Part shown: positions 9,005-17,129 of the stretch, piece by piece
How the letters are laid out: each line of letters opens with the position of its first letter
Numbering within the stretch: position 1 is the first letter of the stretch
Source of the DNA: DATGUN01 sp035301285
GTDB lineage: Bacteria; Bacillota; Bacilli; Bacillales; Amphibacillaceae
Assembly: GCA_035301285.1 (NCBI GenBank)
Contig: DATGUN010000036.1
Span: 1-38,537, forward strand
Direction of reading: 5' to 3'
Length of the DNA: 38,537 nt
Made by a program: the position numbers and the translations under genes
Notes under the pieces: model-generated
What the model was told of the DNA's origin: nothing
Seen by the model: the letters and a program-made list of their open reading frames with translations, nothing else
Databases searched by the model: none

Positions 9005-9397
9005 TTACTGATCTTTTTCCATTTTCATAAACGTCAGGATAAAGAATAAAAAGAAACTGATCAATAAAATCGTTCCACCGACGATAAAGAAAATGGTTGG
9101 AAATGCCCCTGCAATATCAAACGGTTTGACATAATATAGCCACATGCCAATCGTCAATCCAAAGACTCCGATAATGGCACTATAAACATGCAGGACGGCA
9201 ATCATGTTTTTGACCGGTGTGAAGATTTTGTAGAACACCGCCCAGGCAAATAAGGATAACCAGCCAACGACTAGGATATGTGCATGCAGTGTCCGGAATT
9301 CATAACTGCCTGATCCAGCCATATGTGATCCTAAAAATGCCCCTATCAAACCAAATAATGCCGCAAATCGCAAAAGGACTGTACTATATTTTCGCAT
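9005..9397 (-). CDS. small four-helix membrane protein with HxH motif, heme-copper oxidase subunit I-like
   Basis: 130 residues with four clear membrane segments (about 8-27, 39-58, 66-90 and 98-124). Helix two begins with TLHAHILVVGW (His38, His40). This His-x-His plus Gly-Trp pattern resembles small proteins loosely related to subunit I of cbb3-type or NO-reductase heme-copper oxidases, where a helix-2 His binds heme. His25 and His70 are further possible ligands. It is far shorter than a real subunit I (over 450 residues, twelve helices) and has no copper site. GAGGAGAA lies eight bases before the ATG. It is a single gene between selU and the aspartokinase leader. Heme binding is an inference from motif only. 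Confidence 0.65.
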   Translation of the reverse strand: MRKYSTVLLRFAALFGLIGAFLGSHMAGSGSYEFRTLHAHILVVGWLSLFAWAVFYKIFTPVKNMIAVLHVYSAIIGVFGLTIGMWLYYVKPFDIAGAFPTIFFIVGGTILLISFFLFFILTFMKMEKDQ

Positions 9398-9500
9398 ATC
9401 AATTCTCCTCTATCTTTCATGATCTGTATTAAGAATAAAGGATGTATGTGAATGGGGTATGAATAGTTGTTTACAAATAGCGGCGGAGCCATACAAATGA

Positions 9501-9540
9501 AAGAAGAAAGCCACAGAGGTTAAAAATGAACTTTCTTCTT
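9501..9540 (-). terminator. possible terminator after selU
   Basis: AAGAAGAAAG and CTTTCTTCTT form a perfect 10-bp stem (9540-9531 with 9510-9501) about 13 bases after the selU stop. The loop is 20 bases and the trailing run is only TTCATTT, so it may be weak. Confidence 0.4.
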
Positions 9541-9552
9541 ATCACGGAGTCG

Positions 9553-10596
9553 TTAGGGGGTTATTGTGTTTGTACGATCTAATGGATACATATGTTGGAT
9601 TTGACGGAATGCATCATCGATATTTCCAGCATGTATGGTTGTTCGCTGATCTTGATCGATGCTATGTTTATAGCGCGGATCATAGTAATACCTTAATAGC
9701 AATTGGACAGCGATTGCATAATCCTTCTTGGTCAAGGCCTCATCAATTTCCTTCCCAATGGGTGTATGAATCCGTTTTTTGATGATCTGGAACGCTTCAT
9801 TGACTTGTTCCGGATATTTCCAAGGCTGATAGTCGTCAAGTATATTCCGTATGCGTTCTTCCATTGGCAACTGAATGAAAATGTGGGTACCTTGCTCTTT
9901 TTTTTCATAAAGGAAGTCGGGCATGACGGCGCGCCCGATGCGTTTACTTTCGCCTTCTATGAAAACAAACGGAGCGTTCCGGTAGCGGAGGATCTTTTCG
10001 CTTAATAGCGAATCAAACCGTTTTTGATTGCTGGGAGTTTTTCCAATTTGACCGAAAATGGATCCCCGATGATTTGCCATATCCTCTAAATCGATAACTG
10101 GATAGCCATCTTGCTCAAGTCGATTGAGGATTTCGGTTTTTCCTGTACCGGTAAAACCATCTAAAACAATCATTTTGGGTGAAAAAGCGGGATTTTTTAA
10201 AAAATCGACAACCCATCTCCGATATGTTCGGATACCACCACTGAGACGGTTGACGGGTACTCCCATTAAATCAACAACGGTTGCAGCTGTTTTACTGCGC
10301 ATGCCTCCCCGCCAACAAAATACGGTTTTCGGTGTTTGGATGTTTTTGAACTTCTCGATGAAGTCGGGAAGCTTTGCGGAGAAGATCGCCAGACCGCGCT
10401 CTTTGGCCGCTTCTTTTCCCTTTTGCCTGTATATTGTGCCGACTTCGGCCCGTTCATCGTTCGTGAACACCGGAATATTGATGCTGCCGGGAATGGTGGC
10501 ATTTTCATATTCGATAGGTGAACGGACATCGATGATGGTATGGTTTTCCGTTTTTCGTAAATGGAGTAATTCTTCTAATGTAATATCTTGAAACAT
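9553..10596 (-). CDS. mnmH: tRNA 2-selenouridine synthase
   Basis: SelU/MnmH, 347 residues, replaces sulfur by selenium at the wobble 2-thiouridine of tRNAs for Lys, Glu and Gln, using selenophosphate. The N-terminal rhodanese domain (about 1-130) has its active Cys94 in CWRGGMRS, equivalent to Cys97 of E. coli. The C-terminal P-loop domain starts at about 140 with Walker A GFTGTGKT (147-154), followed by IDLEDMANHRGS and GQIGKTPSNQKRFDS, both typical. Length matches the family (about 350-365). It lies 67 bases downstream of selD on the same strand, so its selenium donor is co-encoded. GAAGGTG precedes the ATG by seven bases. Confidence 0.93.
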   Translation of the reverse strand: MFQDITLEELLHLRKTENHTIIDVRSPIEYENATIPGSINIPVFTNDERAEVGTIYRQKGKEAAKERGLAIFSAKLPDFIEKFKNIQTPKTVFCWRGGMRSKTAATVVDLMGVPVNRLSGGIRTYRRWVVDFLKNPAFSPKMIVLDGFTGTGKTEILNRLEQDGYPVIDLEDMANHRGSIFGQIGKTPSNQKRFDSLLSEKILRYRNAPFVFIEGESKRIGRAVMPDFLYEKKEQGTHIFIQLPMEERIRNILDDYQPWKYPEQVNEAFQIIKKRIHTPIGKEIDEALTKKDYAIAVQLLLRYYYDPRYKHSIDQDQRTTIHAGNIDDAFRQIQHMYPLDRTNTITP

Positions 10597-10663
10597 GTTT
10601 GCACCTTCTTAGTTAAAGCGTAAAGTCATTTGCCATTCATTGATTGACTTTCTCTGTTGCTTT

Positions 10664-11713
10664 TCATTCGATGGTAACCTTCCCTTTGTTATCTGCCGTC
10701 ACTACCCCGATCTGTTTGGCTTCAACACCCTTTTCTTGCAGTGATGTGACGATGTCATCTGCTTCATCGGCTTGTACTGAAACAAGTAAACCGCCTGATG
10801 TTACGGCATCGCAGAGGATCCATCTATCGACTTGATCCATTTCCTCTGGATAAGTGACCGTATCCAGTAAATGGTTATAGTTATTTTTGGTGCCGCCCGG
10901 AACAGCTCCATTCTGGGCAAGTTCTTTCACACGTGGCAAGACAGGTACTGATTGATGGTCGATGGTTATACCGACATCACTTCCAGTAGCCATTTCACTG
11001 GCATGTCCTAATAAGCCAAATCCTGTTACATCTGTGGAAGCGTGGACGTGATAGTCTTTTAATGTTTCGGATGCTGTTTTATTCAATGTCGTCATCACGT
11101 TTGTTACACGCTTGGTTTCGTCGCTTGTCAGAAGGTTGTTTTTAATCGATGTTGTCAGAATGCCGACACCGATCGGTTTTGTCAAAATAAGTTTGTCGCC
11201 TGGTTTTGCTCCTGTGTTGGTCCAGATTTTATCTGGATGGACTGTCCCTGTAACAGCAAGACCGAATTTGGGTTCTGGATCATCGATGGAATGTCCACCG
11301 ACAAGACTAGCACCTGCTTCATCCAGTTTGTCCCCGGCGCCCTTTAAAATATCGGAAAGAATGTGATTGTCCAATGTTGAAATCGGAAACGCAACGATAT
11401 TCAATGCTGTAATCGGTGTTCCCCCCATGGCATACACATCACTGATGGCGTTCGCAGCAGCGACTTGTCCGAAATCATACGGGTCGTCTACAATCGGCGT
11501 AAAAAAATCGGTCGTCTGCACGATGGCTGTATCGTCGTTCAATTTGTATACACCTGCATCATCATTTGTATCAAGCCCAACCAAAACATTCGGATTGGCT
11601 GTTCGATTTGGGAGTTGCTTTAGCACATTTGCAAGATCGGTCGGGCCGATTTTACATCCGCAACCTCCTTTTGATGATAGAGATGTCAGTTTTATGGATT
11701 GATTTTCCGTCAT
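10664..11713 (-). CDS. selD: selenide, water dikinase (selenophosphate synthetase)
   Basis: SelD, 349 residues, makes selenophosphate from selenide and ATP. The N-terminal glycine-rich loop GGCGCKIGP carries Cys18 (codon TGC) and Lys21, matching Cys17 and Lys20 of E. coli; this is the Cys form, not a selenocysteine form. The AIRS-type ATP domain follows (VGLDTNDDAGVY, VQTTDFFTPIVDDP, ANAISDVYAMGG, VGGHSIDDPEPKFGLAVTG). The ATG at 11713 is preferred over an in-frame start 45 bases upstream because AAAGGA lies nine bases before it. selD is followed by selU, so the visible use of selenium is tRNA selenouridine; selA and selB are not in the window. Confidence 0.93.
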   Translation of the reverse strand: MTENQSIKLTSLSSKGGCGCKIGPTDLANVLKQLPNRTANPNVLVGLDTNDDAGVYKLNDDTAIVQTTDFFTPIVDDPYDFGQVAAANAISDVYAMGGTPITALNIVAFPISTLDNHILSDILKGAGDKLDEAGASLVGGHSIDDPEPKFGLAVTGTVHPDKIWTNTGAKPGDKLILTKPIGVGILTTSIKNNLLTSDETKRVTNVMTTLNKTASETLKDYHVHASTDVTGFGLLGHASEMATGSDVGITIDHQSVPVLPRVKELAQNGAVPGGTKNNYNHLLDTVTYPEEMDQVDRWILCDAVTSGGLLVSVQADEADDIVTSLQEKGVEAKQIGVVTADNKGKVTIE

Positions 11714-11939
11714 TTCGCTCGATCCTTTCTTAATTGAAGCATGTTTCCATTTTATCATAAATGATGTTCTGACCCATGCAAAAGCATTTATTCATGGGTG
11801 GAAACATATTCAATCACCATTGGTCTATACACAAAAAATGTCATAGCAGCATAAAAATGACTGAGATATTGTTTGAAATCAAAACCATGACTGATTTCAA
11901 AAAATTTGATAAACTAGAGATAGAAAGGAGGGAGAGAAA

Positions 11940-12107
11940 TTGGCTGGCCGCAAAAAACCTAGTATAAAAATAGATCGGAAAAATGAAACACGGACGAAAG
12001 AAATCTCGCAAATGATCAATGAAGGTGGATTGGGCTCAGATTTTTATTATGACATTAAAAAAACAACGTCCTCACGTGAGGATAACCGAAAACAAAAAGA
12101 TAGCTAA
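11940..12107 (+). CDS. small basic protein, 55 residues, TTG start
   Basis: The frame starts with TTG at 11940 and ends TAA at 12105-12107. A near-perfect ribosome binding site, AAAGGAGGG (11924-11932), lies seven bases before the TTG, and a strong terminator follows 13 bases after the stop, so this is a complete one-gene unit despite its size. The product starts MAGRKKPSIKIDRKNETR, is rich in Lys and Arg at both ends, and has a short central segment MINEGGLGSDFYYDIKK. There is no membrane segment and no Cys. I do not recognise the family. It is divergent from selD. The coding status is well supported; the function is unknown. Confidence 0.7.
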   Translation: MAGRKKPSIKIDRKNETRTKEISQMINEGGLGSDFYYDIKKTTSSREDNRKQKDS

Positions 12108-12120
12108 AACAAATAAAAAT

Positions 12121-12174
12121 AGGACTTATACAAGCAATTGATCTGCTATTATTGCATGTATCAAGTCCTTTTTT
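12121..12174 (+). terminator. intrinsic terminator after the 55-residue gene
   Basis: AGGACTT (12121-12127) pairs with AAGTCCT (12163-12169); an inner GCAA/TTGC extends the stem. A run of T reaches 12174. Confidence 0.8.
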
Positions 12175-12223
12175 GTATATTTATCGGAGTATCAGAAAAG
12201 AGTGCATGTAATGGAGGGATGAA

Positions 12224-13693
12224 ATGTATATCTATACAGCTGAGGATGTTCGTGATATAGATGGCCAAGCTGAACGTCAGGGATTCAGTTTATTTGCGCT
12301 GATGGAAAATGCGGGAAGGCAAGTGGCAGAGACATTCATTCAATGGATCGAAAAGGATACATATATCTTGATTTTGGCGGGACGTGGCAATAATGGGGGT
12401 GATGGAATTGTTTTAGCACGCTATCTCAAACAGGCAGGTTACCAGGTAGAGCTTCATTTTCCCTTGGGTGGGCCCAAGACGGAAACGGCCCAAGCGCACC
12501 TTGATTATTATAGGAAGCAGGGCTTTGATATTTCAGAGACGTTGACTGGAATACAACAACCAGCCGTCATCATAGATGCGCTCCTTGGTATCGGCAGTCA
12601 TCCGCCATTGCGGCAAGACGTAGCGGATGTTGTCCGTTGGGCGAATGAACAATCTGGTTTGCGGTATGCGATTGATATCCCAACGGGTGTAAGTGCCGAT
12701 CATGGGTCAGTGGAAGCGGGCCCTTCAAAAGATGGTGGAACGGTTTTTCAAGCAGATGTAACGTTTGTCTTGCACGGAGCAAAACCATCCACTTATCTAC
12801 TCCCTTCAAGTCAATATTACGGTCAGGTCATTCATGTCGATATCGGCCTGAAACAGGACAGCCCCATCAAACAGACGACAGAAGAAAATGTCCAAGCATC
12901 GATGCCAAAGCGACATGCGTTTGCACATAAAGGAAGTTTTGGAACAACCCTTTTATTTGCCGGATCGGATAATATGCCTGGAAGTGCCCTTTTAACGGCA
13001 ATAGGAGCAATCCGGAGTGGGACTGGTAAACTCGTCATGGGAACGACGACACTTGTGTCTTCTGTCATAGCTGCTCGGATACCTGAAGCAACTTTTATGG
13101 TGGATGGCATAAATCGTTTTAATGAGCAAGGAACTCTTCCTCCTAAAACACGTGCCATTGGAATTGGTCCTGGGCTTGAAGATACATATACTGTTGAACA
13201 GGTACTGGACCAATTGATGCAGATGGAAAGGCCACTTGTGGTCGATGCGGGTGCGCTGATAGAGGACTATGTCTGGAAAAGAAAAGCCCCCACTGTTCTG
13301 ACACCTCATCCAGGTGAGTTCAGCAGACTGACTGGTTTGACGGTGAAAGAGATACAGGCCAATCGAATAACTGTTGCACGGGAATATGCCCAAAAACACG
13401 ATGTCATTCTTGTACTTAAGGGTCAATATACAGTGATTGCCTTTCCGAATGGTGATGTGAACATCAACCCAACTGGAAATTCCGGTCTTGCTAAGGGAGG
13501 CAGTGGTGATGTGCTTACAGGCATGATCACAAGCATGTTGAGTTATTATGATGATTTTCATGCTGCCGTAATCAATGCCGTGTATTTACATGGGTTGTGT
13601 GCTGATATATGGGCGGAGACTAATAGTGAAACCACTTTGACAGCGAGCGACTTCCATTCACTCCTGCCAAAAGTGTTCCGCAGGTTGGAATAA
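12224..13693 (+). CDS. nnr: bifunctional NAD(P)H-hydrate epimerase / ADP-dependent NAD(P)H-hydrate dehydratase
   Basis: 489 residues, a fusion of the two NAD(P)HX repair activities. Residues 1 to about 215 are the YjeF_N epimerase: AGRGNNGGDG at 52-61 is its signature, with IDALLGIGSHPPLR and IDIPTGVSADHG after it. From about 230 the ribokinase-like dehydratase domain follows: GSDNMPGSALLTA, LTPHPGEFSRLTG, and NSGLAKGGSGDVLTG, whose Asp is the catalytic base. It acts in the cytosol and restores NADH and NADPH from their hydrated forms. GGAGGGATGAA precedes the ATG. Size equals E. coli YjeF (515) minus a little. In Bacillaceae this gene often sits near lipoprotein genes, as here (13.8 kb). Confidence 0.93.
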   Translation: MYIYTAEDVRDIDGQAERQGFSLFALMENAGRQVAETFIQWIEKDTYILILAGRGNNGGDGIVLARYLKQAGYQVELHFPLGGPKTETAQAHLDYYRKQGFDISETLTGIQQPAVIIDALLGIGSHPPLRQDVADVVRWANEQSGLRYAIDIPTGVSADHGSVEAGPSKDGGTVFQADVTFVLHGAKPSTYLLPSSQYYGQVIHVDIGLKQDSPIKQTTEENVQASMPKRHAFAHKGSFGTTLLFAGSDNMPGSALLTAIGAIRSGTGKLVMGTTTLVSSVIAARIPEATFMVDGINRFNEQGTLPPKTRAIGIGPGLEDTYTVEQVLDQLMQMERPLVVDAGALIEDYVWKRKAPTVLTPHPGEFSRLTGLTVKEIQANRITVAREYAQKHDVILVLKGQYTVIAFPNGDVNINPTGNSGLAKGGSGDVLTGMITSMLSYYDDFHAAVINAVYLHGLCADIWAETNSETTLTASDFHSLLPKVFRRLE

Positions 13694-13827
13694 CGGAATA
13701 GCATGGGAGTCAATCAGGTAGCTGGCCGCATATCGTTTATGATTAAAAAGTTTTTAAAATAGCATGCCTTTTTCACGGAACCGGATTCGTCAAGCCCTTA
13801 ATATAAAGATAACAGTGAGGTGAGGGA

Positions 13828-14439
13828 ATGAAAAAGTTATCGATGCTCATGTTGATCGGCATCATGTTTTTGGTCGGTTGTCAATCGAGTGATCAGACCG
13901 CTTCATACATCAATATCGAAGCAACAGAAAAATTTTTGAATCAGGAAAAAGAAGAGAGCCATTATCCTGATATCGAGGATGAAGACATTTTCGATTTTTC
14001 ATATATCAAGGTTGCGCCGGAAGCTGAGAAAGATCATAAGGTTGATGACATCATCAAAATGTATGCGACGACATGGTCAATTGATGAATTAAACGATCCG
14101 ATCGTCATTGATATTGAAAACAGTGAGATTTATGTTGAACCATCTGTCGATCATTTAGGTGTTCAATTTGAGACTGAACGTAAAAAAGTGGATGATATCG
14201 ATGATGTTGTCGCTTTATTCGATACATATGACGTATTGGATTGGCAACATTACTATTCGAATGTAAAAGATCACCATTCTTATGAAGATGGTGCATCATG
14301 GTCTCTCGTTGTTCAGTATAGTGATGGCACTGTTGATAAATTCCGTGGGGAAGGGACATCTTTTAAAGAAATCATACCTGACAATTACTATGATTTTATG
14401 GATGCACTGGGAGTCTACGTGGTTGATCATATTGGGTAA
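13828..14439 (+). CDS. acidic lipoprotein of unknown function
   Basis: 203 residues with a lipoprotein signal: two Lys, a hydrophobic core and the lipobox LVGC, so Cys18 would be lipidated and the protein anchored outside the membrane. The mature part is strongly acidic. A central segment alternates IVIDIENSEIYVEP, and near the C-terminus SWSLVVQYSDGTVDKFRGEGT reads like a beta-sheet domain seen in many uncharacterised Bacillota lipoproteins. GAGGTGAGG precedes the ATG. Another lipoprotein gene starts 27 bases downstream on the same strand, so the two are probably co-expressed. I do not recognise a named family. Confidence 0.75.
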   Translation: MKKLSMLMLIGIMFLVGCQSSDQTASYINIEATEKFLNQEKEESHYPDIEDEDIFDFSYIKVAPEAEKDHKVDDIIKMYATTWSIDELNDPIVIDIENSEIYVEPSVDHLGVQFETERKKVDDIDDVVALFDTYDVLDWQHYYSNVKDHHSYEDGASWSLVVQYSDGTVDKFRGEGTSFKEIIPDNYYDFMDALGVYVVDHIG

Positions 14440-14466
14440 ATGAGCGCGGAATGGGGGAATGTCTAT

Positions 14467-15546
14467 ATGTGGCGTTTATTGAGTATGGGGTATATCCTTG
14501 TCGTCGGTTTGGTCATCGCTGGTTGTGAAAACCCTGAGAAAGGGGCAATCCCAACAACAGATTCTGGCCAAAAACTGTATCACGAAATAGGGGATACATT
14601 TGAATTTGAAGGTCCGGAAAGTGGTCTGCCATTTGAAGTGACGGTCGAGGATATTTGGATGGAGGACTTCGAAGACCATGAAGATTATATTTCTGCGCAC
14701 GTCAAGAAACCAAATGAGGATGATGATGCGGTGATATTTGTGTCTTATACCATCAAAAATAAGGGTGACGAAACATATACATTCAAGGATGACCGGTTCT
14801 ATCCTAATAATGATGTGTTGCCGAATCTGATTCATCCAGCAAATTATATTCTTGATGTGGATATTGCCTATCCTGAAGACGGGCCGGTTGATGATATGGA
14901 AGATGTAACCGATTTGACATTGGATCCCGGGGAATCGATGGAGATTACGGGTTCAGTGTTAACCAATCCAAGAAACAAAGACGAAGGTGCATTTGTATGG
15001 GACTATGATGCAGATATCCCACAAGTTCTTTTTACAAGACCACAATCGGAACGTAGGGATCAAGTCGGTGTGTATGACATCGGTGAACCCATCTATGTAG
15101 AGGATTATAAGGATACGCGCTTTAATGTAACGATCGATGATGTGGACGATATAGAAAGCGACGAAGATGTTGAAGTGATAGACCGTGAATATGATGATAG
15201 TGCATTTTTGGTCGTTGACATGACCGTTGAAAATGATGGTAATGAAGATATTGTCGTACCGGACGCACTTCCGGAAATCAATGATGTCCATTCGGTTGAT
15301 ACACGTCGTTATTTTATTAAAAAGGGTGAGACGGAACCGATTGACGATGTCTATATCAATCCGGGTGAACAACCAACAGACGGTCGGGTTGAAGCAGGTG
15401 AAACATTGGAAGGCACATTGTATTATGAAGTCCGCAACACGTCATATGGAGAAGTATTGAAACTTGATGCCCAAATATATTTCCCGTATGTTGGTTTTGA
15501 AGATTATCCTTATTACCAGCAATGGGTGAATTATCATTTAGATTAG
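14467..15546 (+). CDS. acidic lipoprotein with two DUF4352-like domains
   Basis: 359 residues. Signal peptide with lipobox VIAGC, lipidated at Cys20. The mature part reads as two copies of an immunoglobulin-like DUF4352/Telokin-type domain: copy one begins YHEIGDTFEFE with VIFVSYTIKNKGDETYTF and LDPGESMEITGSV; copy two begins YDIGEPIYVED with AFLVVDMTVENDGNEDIVV and VEAGETLEGTLYYEV. These domains usually sit on surface proteins and bind unknown partners. It is extremely acidic (long DDVDD/EDVE stretches), fitting a salty habitat. An ATG at 14440 directly abuts the previous stop, but the ATG at 14467 is preferred because GGGGGA lies eight bases before it and it gives a proper signal peptide. 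Confidence 0.75.
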   Translation: MWRLLSMGYILVVGLVIAGCENPEKGAIPTTDSGQKLYHEIGDTFEFEGPESGLPFEVTVEDIWMEDFEDHEDYISAHVKKPNEDDDAVIFVSYTIKNKGDETYTFKDDRFYPNNDVLPNLIHPANYILDVDIAYPEDGPVDDMEDVTDLTLDPGESMEITGSVLTNPRNKDEGAFVWDYDADIPQVLFTRPQSERRDQVGVYDIGEPIYVEDYKDTRFNVTIDDVDDIESDEDVEVIDREYDDSAFLVVDMTVENDGNEDIVVPDALPEINDVHSVDTRRYFIKKGETEPIDDVYINPGEQPTDGRVEAGETLEGTLYYEVRNTSYGEVLKLDAQIYFPYVGFEDYPYYQQWVNYHLD

Positions 15547-15581
15547 GCTGGTTATTGGTTTAAAGGTCGTCTGCCATTTAA

Positions 15582-16352
15582 TCATTTGCTCATTTTTGTT
15601 TCATCGATCTCAAGACGTATCGGGCAATGGTCACTTCCCATGACAGATGGTAGTGCAATAGAATTTTCGATGCTTTCTATGATTCGTTCAGACACGATGA
15701 AATAATCGATCCGCCAGCCGATATTCCGTTCCCTTACTGTCTTCATATAAGACCACCAAGTATAGATGTCCTCCGTATCCGGGTGGAAGTATCTTAAGGT
15801 ATCGACAAAGCCAGCATCCAGGAGGCGGGTCATTTTTCCCCGTTCTTCTTTGGTGAATCCCGAATTCCCATGATTCGTTTTATGGTTTTTTAGATCGATC
15901 GTTTGATGAGCAACATTAAGATCCCCACACAAGATGACCGGTTTTTTTGCATCCAAAGTCTGTATATGGTTTAAAAAGGCATCTTCCCATTCAAGTCGGA
16001 CATCAAGCTTGGCCAAACTCCGCTGTGAGTTCGGCGTATAAACATTCACCAAATAAAAATCGTCGTATTCCAATGTCAGTATCCGGCCTTCTTCCTGTTT
16101 TGATGCATCACCGAGCCCGTATGAAACAGTCAATGGTTTTCGTTTTGTGAAAACAGCTGTTCCGGAATAACCTTTTCGTTCGGCATAATTCCAGTATTGA
16201 TAATGCCCGTCCATATCCAGGTCGATTTGTCCTTCTTGCAGTTTGATTTCCTGCACACAAAAAATATCGGCATCGATGTTATCGAAGAAATCCATAAAAC
16301 CTTTACGTACACAGGCACGTAGTCCATTCACATTCCAAGATACCATTCGCAT
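15582..16352 (-). CDS. exoA: exodeoxyribonuclease III
   Basis: ExoA/XthA-type AP endonuclease and 3'-5' exonuclease, 256 residues. It opens abasic sites for base-excision repair. The active-site motifs are in order: SWNVNGLRA at 5-13, VQEIKLQE with the metal-binding Glu35, GYSGTAVFTK, YTPNSQ, CGDLNVAH, WRIDYF and the C-terminal GSDHCPI whose Asp-His pair completes the site. The ATG at 16352 is chosen because AAGGGGG lies just upstream; an in-frame ATG 21 bases earlier has no such site. It starts 22 bases after a GNAT gene and is probably its operon partner. Confidence 0.94.
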   Translation of the reverse strand: MRMVSWNVNGLRACVRKGFMDFFDNIDADIFCVQEIKLQEGQIDLDMDGHYQYWNYAERKGYSGTAVFTKRKPLTVSYGLGDASKQEEGRILTLEYDDFYLVNVYTPNSQRSLAKLDVRLEWEDAFLNHIQTLDAKKPVILCGDLNVAHQTIDLKNHKTNHGNSGFTKEERGKMTRLLDAGFVDTLRYFHPDTEDIYTWWSYMKTVRERNIGWRIDYFIVSERIIESIENSIALPSVMGSDHCPIRLEIDETKMSK

Positions 16353-16374
16353 TATTTTTCCCCCTTGTGTCATT

Positions 16375-16881
16375 TCACTGGCAAACGTCCAGCATCATCA
16401 AATCTTCATCGTAATAGCGTTCGCCATCAAATAATGCCCGAGGTTCGGTTCCATATTTAACAAAACCGAAACGGCGATAAAACGTTTTGGCCCGTTCATT
16501 TTCGGATAATACCATTAAAAGTAGTGTCTCTATATCATTTAACTTTTTGACTTCTGTTATGAAGTATTGTACTAAGTCTTTGGCAATGCCTGTACCGCGG
16601 TAATCCGGTTTGCAAAACATTGATAGGAGCATGCCTTTATGCTTCATTTTGGGTCCGGAATGTCTTAAGAAAGATGCGACACACACAAGTGTGGCGTCAT
16701 CAAACGCTCCGACAACAAACTGTGAATCCGTATGTTTTAATCGTTTCTTGTATGTATCATAAGGTTGATTCAATTCCCTTTCATATGTCGTTGCAAATGC
16801 GGAAGGGTCATTCTGTAAAGCCTCTAAACGAAGCCTTCGGAATTGTATATCATCATCTTCATTCAATATTCTACAGTACAC
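16375..16881 (-). CDS. GNAT-family N-acetyltransferase
   Basis: 168 residues with a complete GNAT fold: strand RRLRLEALQNDPSAF at the N-terminus (typical of the RimI/phosphinothricin-like group), SMFCKPDYRGTGIAKDLV as the acetyl-CoA loop (R-G-T-G-I-A), and NERAKTFYRRFGFVKYG as motif B. The substrate is not evident. The GTG at 16881 is chosen because AGGGGTGA lies a few bases upstream; the longer frame from 16950 has no binding site and would add a stretch of hydrophobic residues without a counterpart. The gene is followed by exoA after 22 bases. Confidence 0.8.
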   Translation of the reverse strand: MYCRILNEDDDIQFRRLRLEALQNDPSAFATTYERELNQPYDTYKKRLKHTDSQFVVGAFDDATLVCVASFLRHSGPKMKHKGMLLSMFCKPDYRGTGIAKDLVQYFITEVKKLNDIETLLLMVLSENERAKTFYRRFGFVKYGTEPRALFDGERYYDEDLMMLDVCQ

Positions 16882-16990
16882 GTCGCTCACCCCTGAAATA
16901 TAATCATACACGTTCCGAACGATCAGGAGCAAGTACGGGGCTTGATTCAAAAAATAGTTGGATAAGTCGGTAAAAAATAGCCGATCAATC

Positions 16991-17013
16991 TGTTATAATT
17001 CATATAATGAATT
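16991..17013 (+). promoter_or_regulatory. extended -10 promoter overlapped by an inverted repeat
   Basis: TGTTATAAT (16991-16999) is an extended -10 element about 130 bases before the dehydrogenase start; no good -35 is seen. It is overlapped by a 7-3-7 inverted repeat, AATTCAT and ATGAATT (16997-17013), placed where a repressor could block the promoter. The regulator is unknown. Confidence 0.4.
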
Positions 17014-17129
17014 TTTTAAACCTTTTGCTCAATTGAAAATTTGATGAACAAGAGCATCGTGTAAAGTCATGGATACACAACATCGAAAGACTGAAAATGC
17101 ATTCAAATCATGTCTGAGAGGTGATGAGG

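Noticed and set aside
10664..11713. Possibility that SelD is itself a selenoprotein
   Set aside because: The catalytic codon is TGC (Cys18), not TGA, and no other in-frame TGA interrupts the gene.
12992..13561. 189-codon antisense open frame inside nnr
   Set aside because: It is an out-of-frame shadow of a well-identified enzyme; the composition is unlike a protein and no start signal is present.
14959..15372. 137-codon antisense open frame inside the DUF4352-like lipoprotein
   Set aside because: A shadow caused by the GAT/GAA-rich acidic coding sequence, which reads as Ile/Phe-rich text on the other strand.
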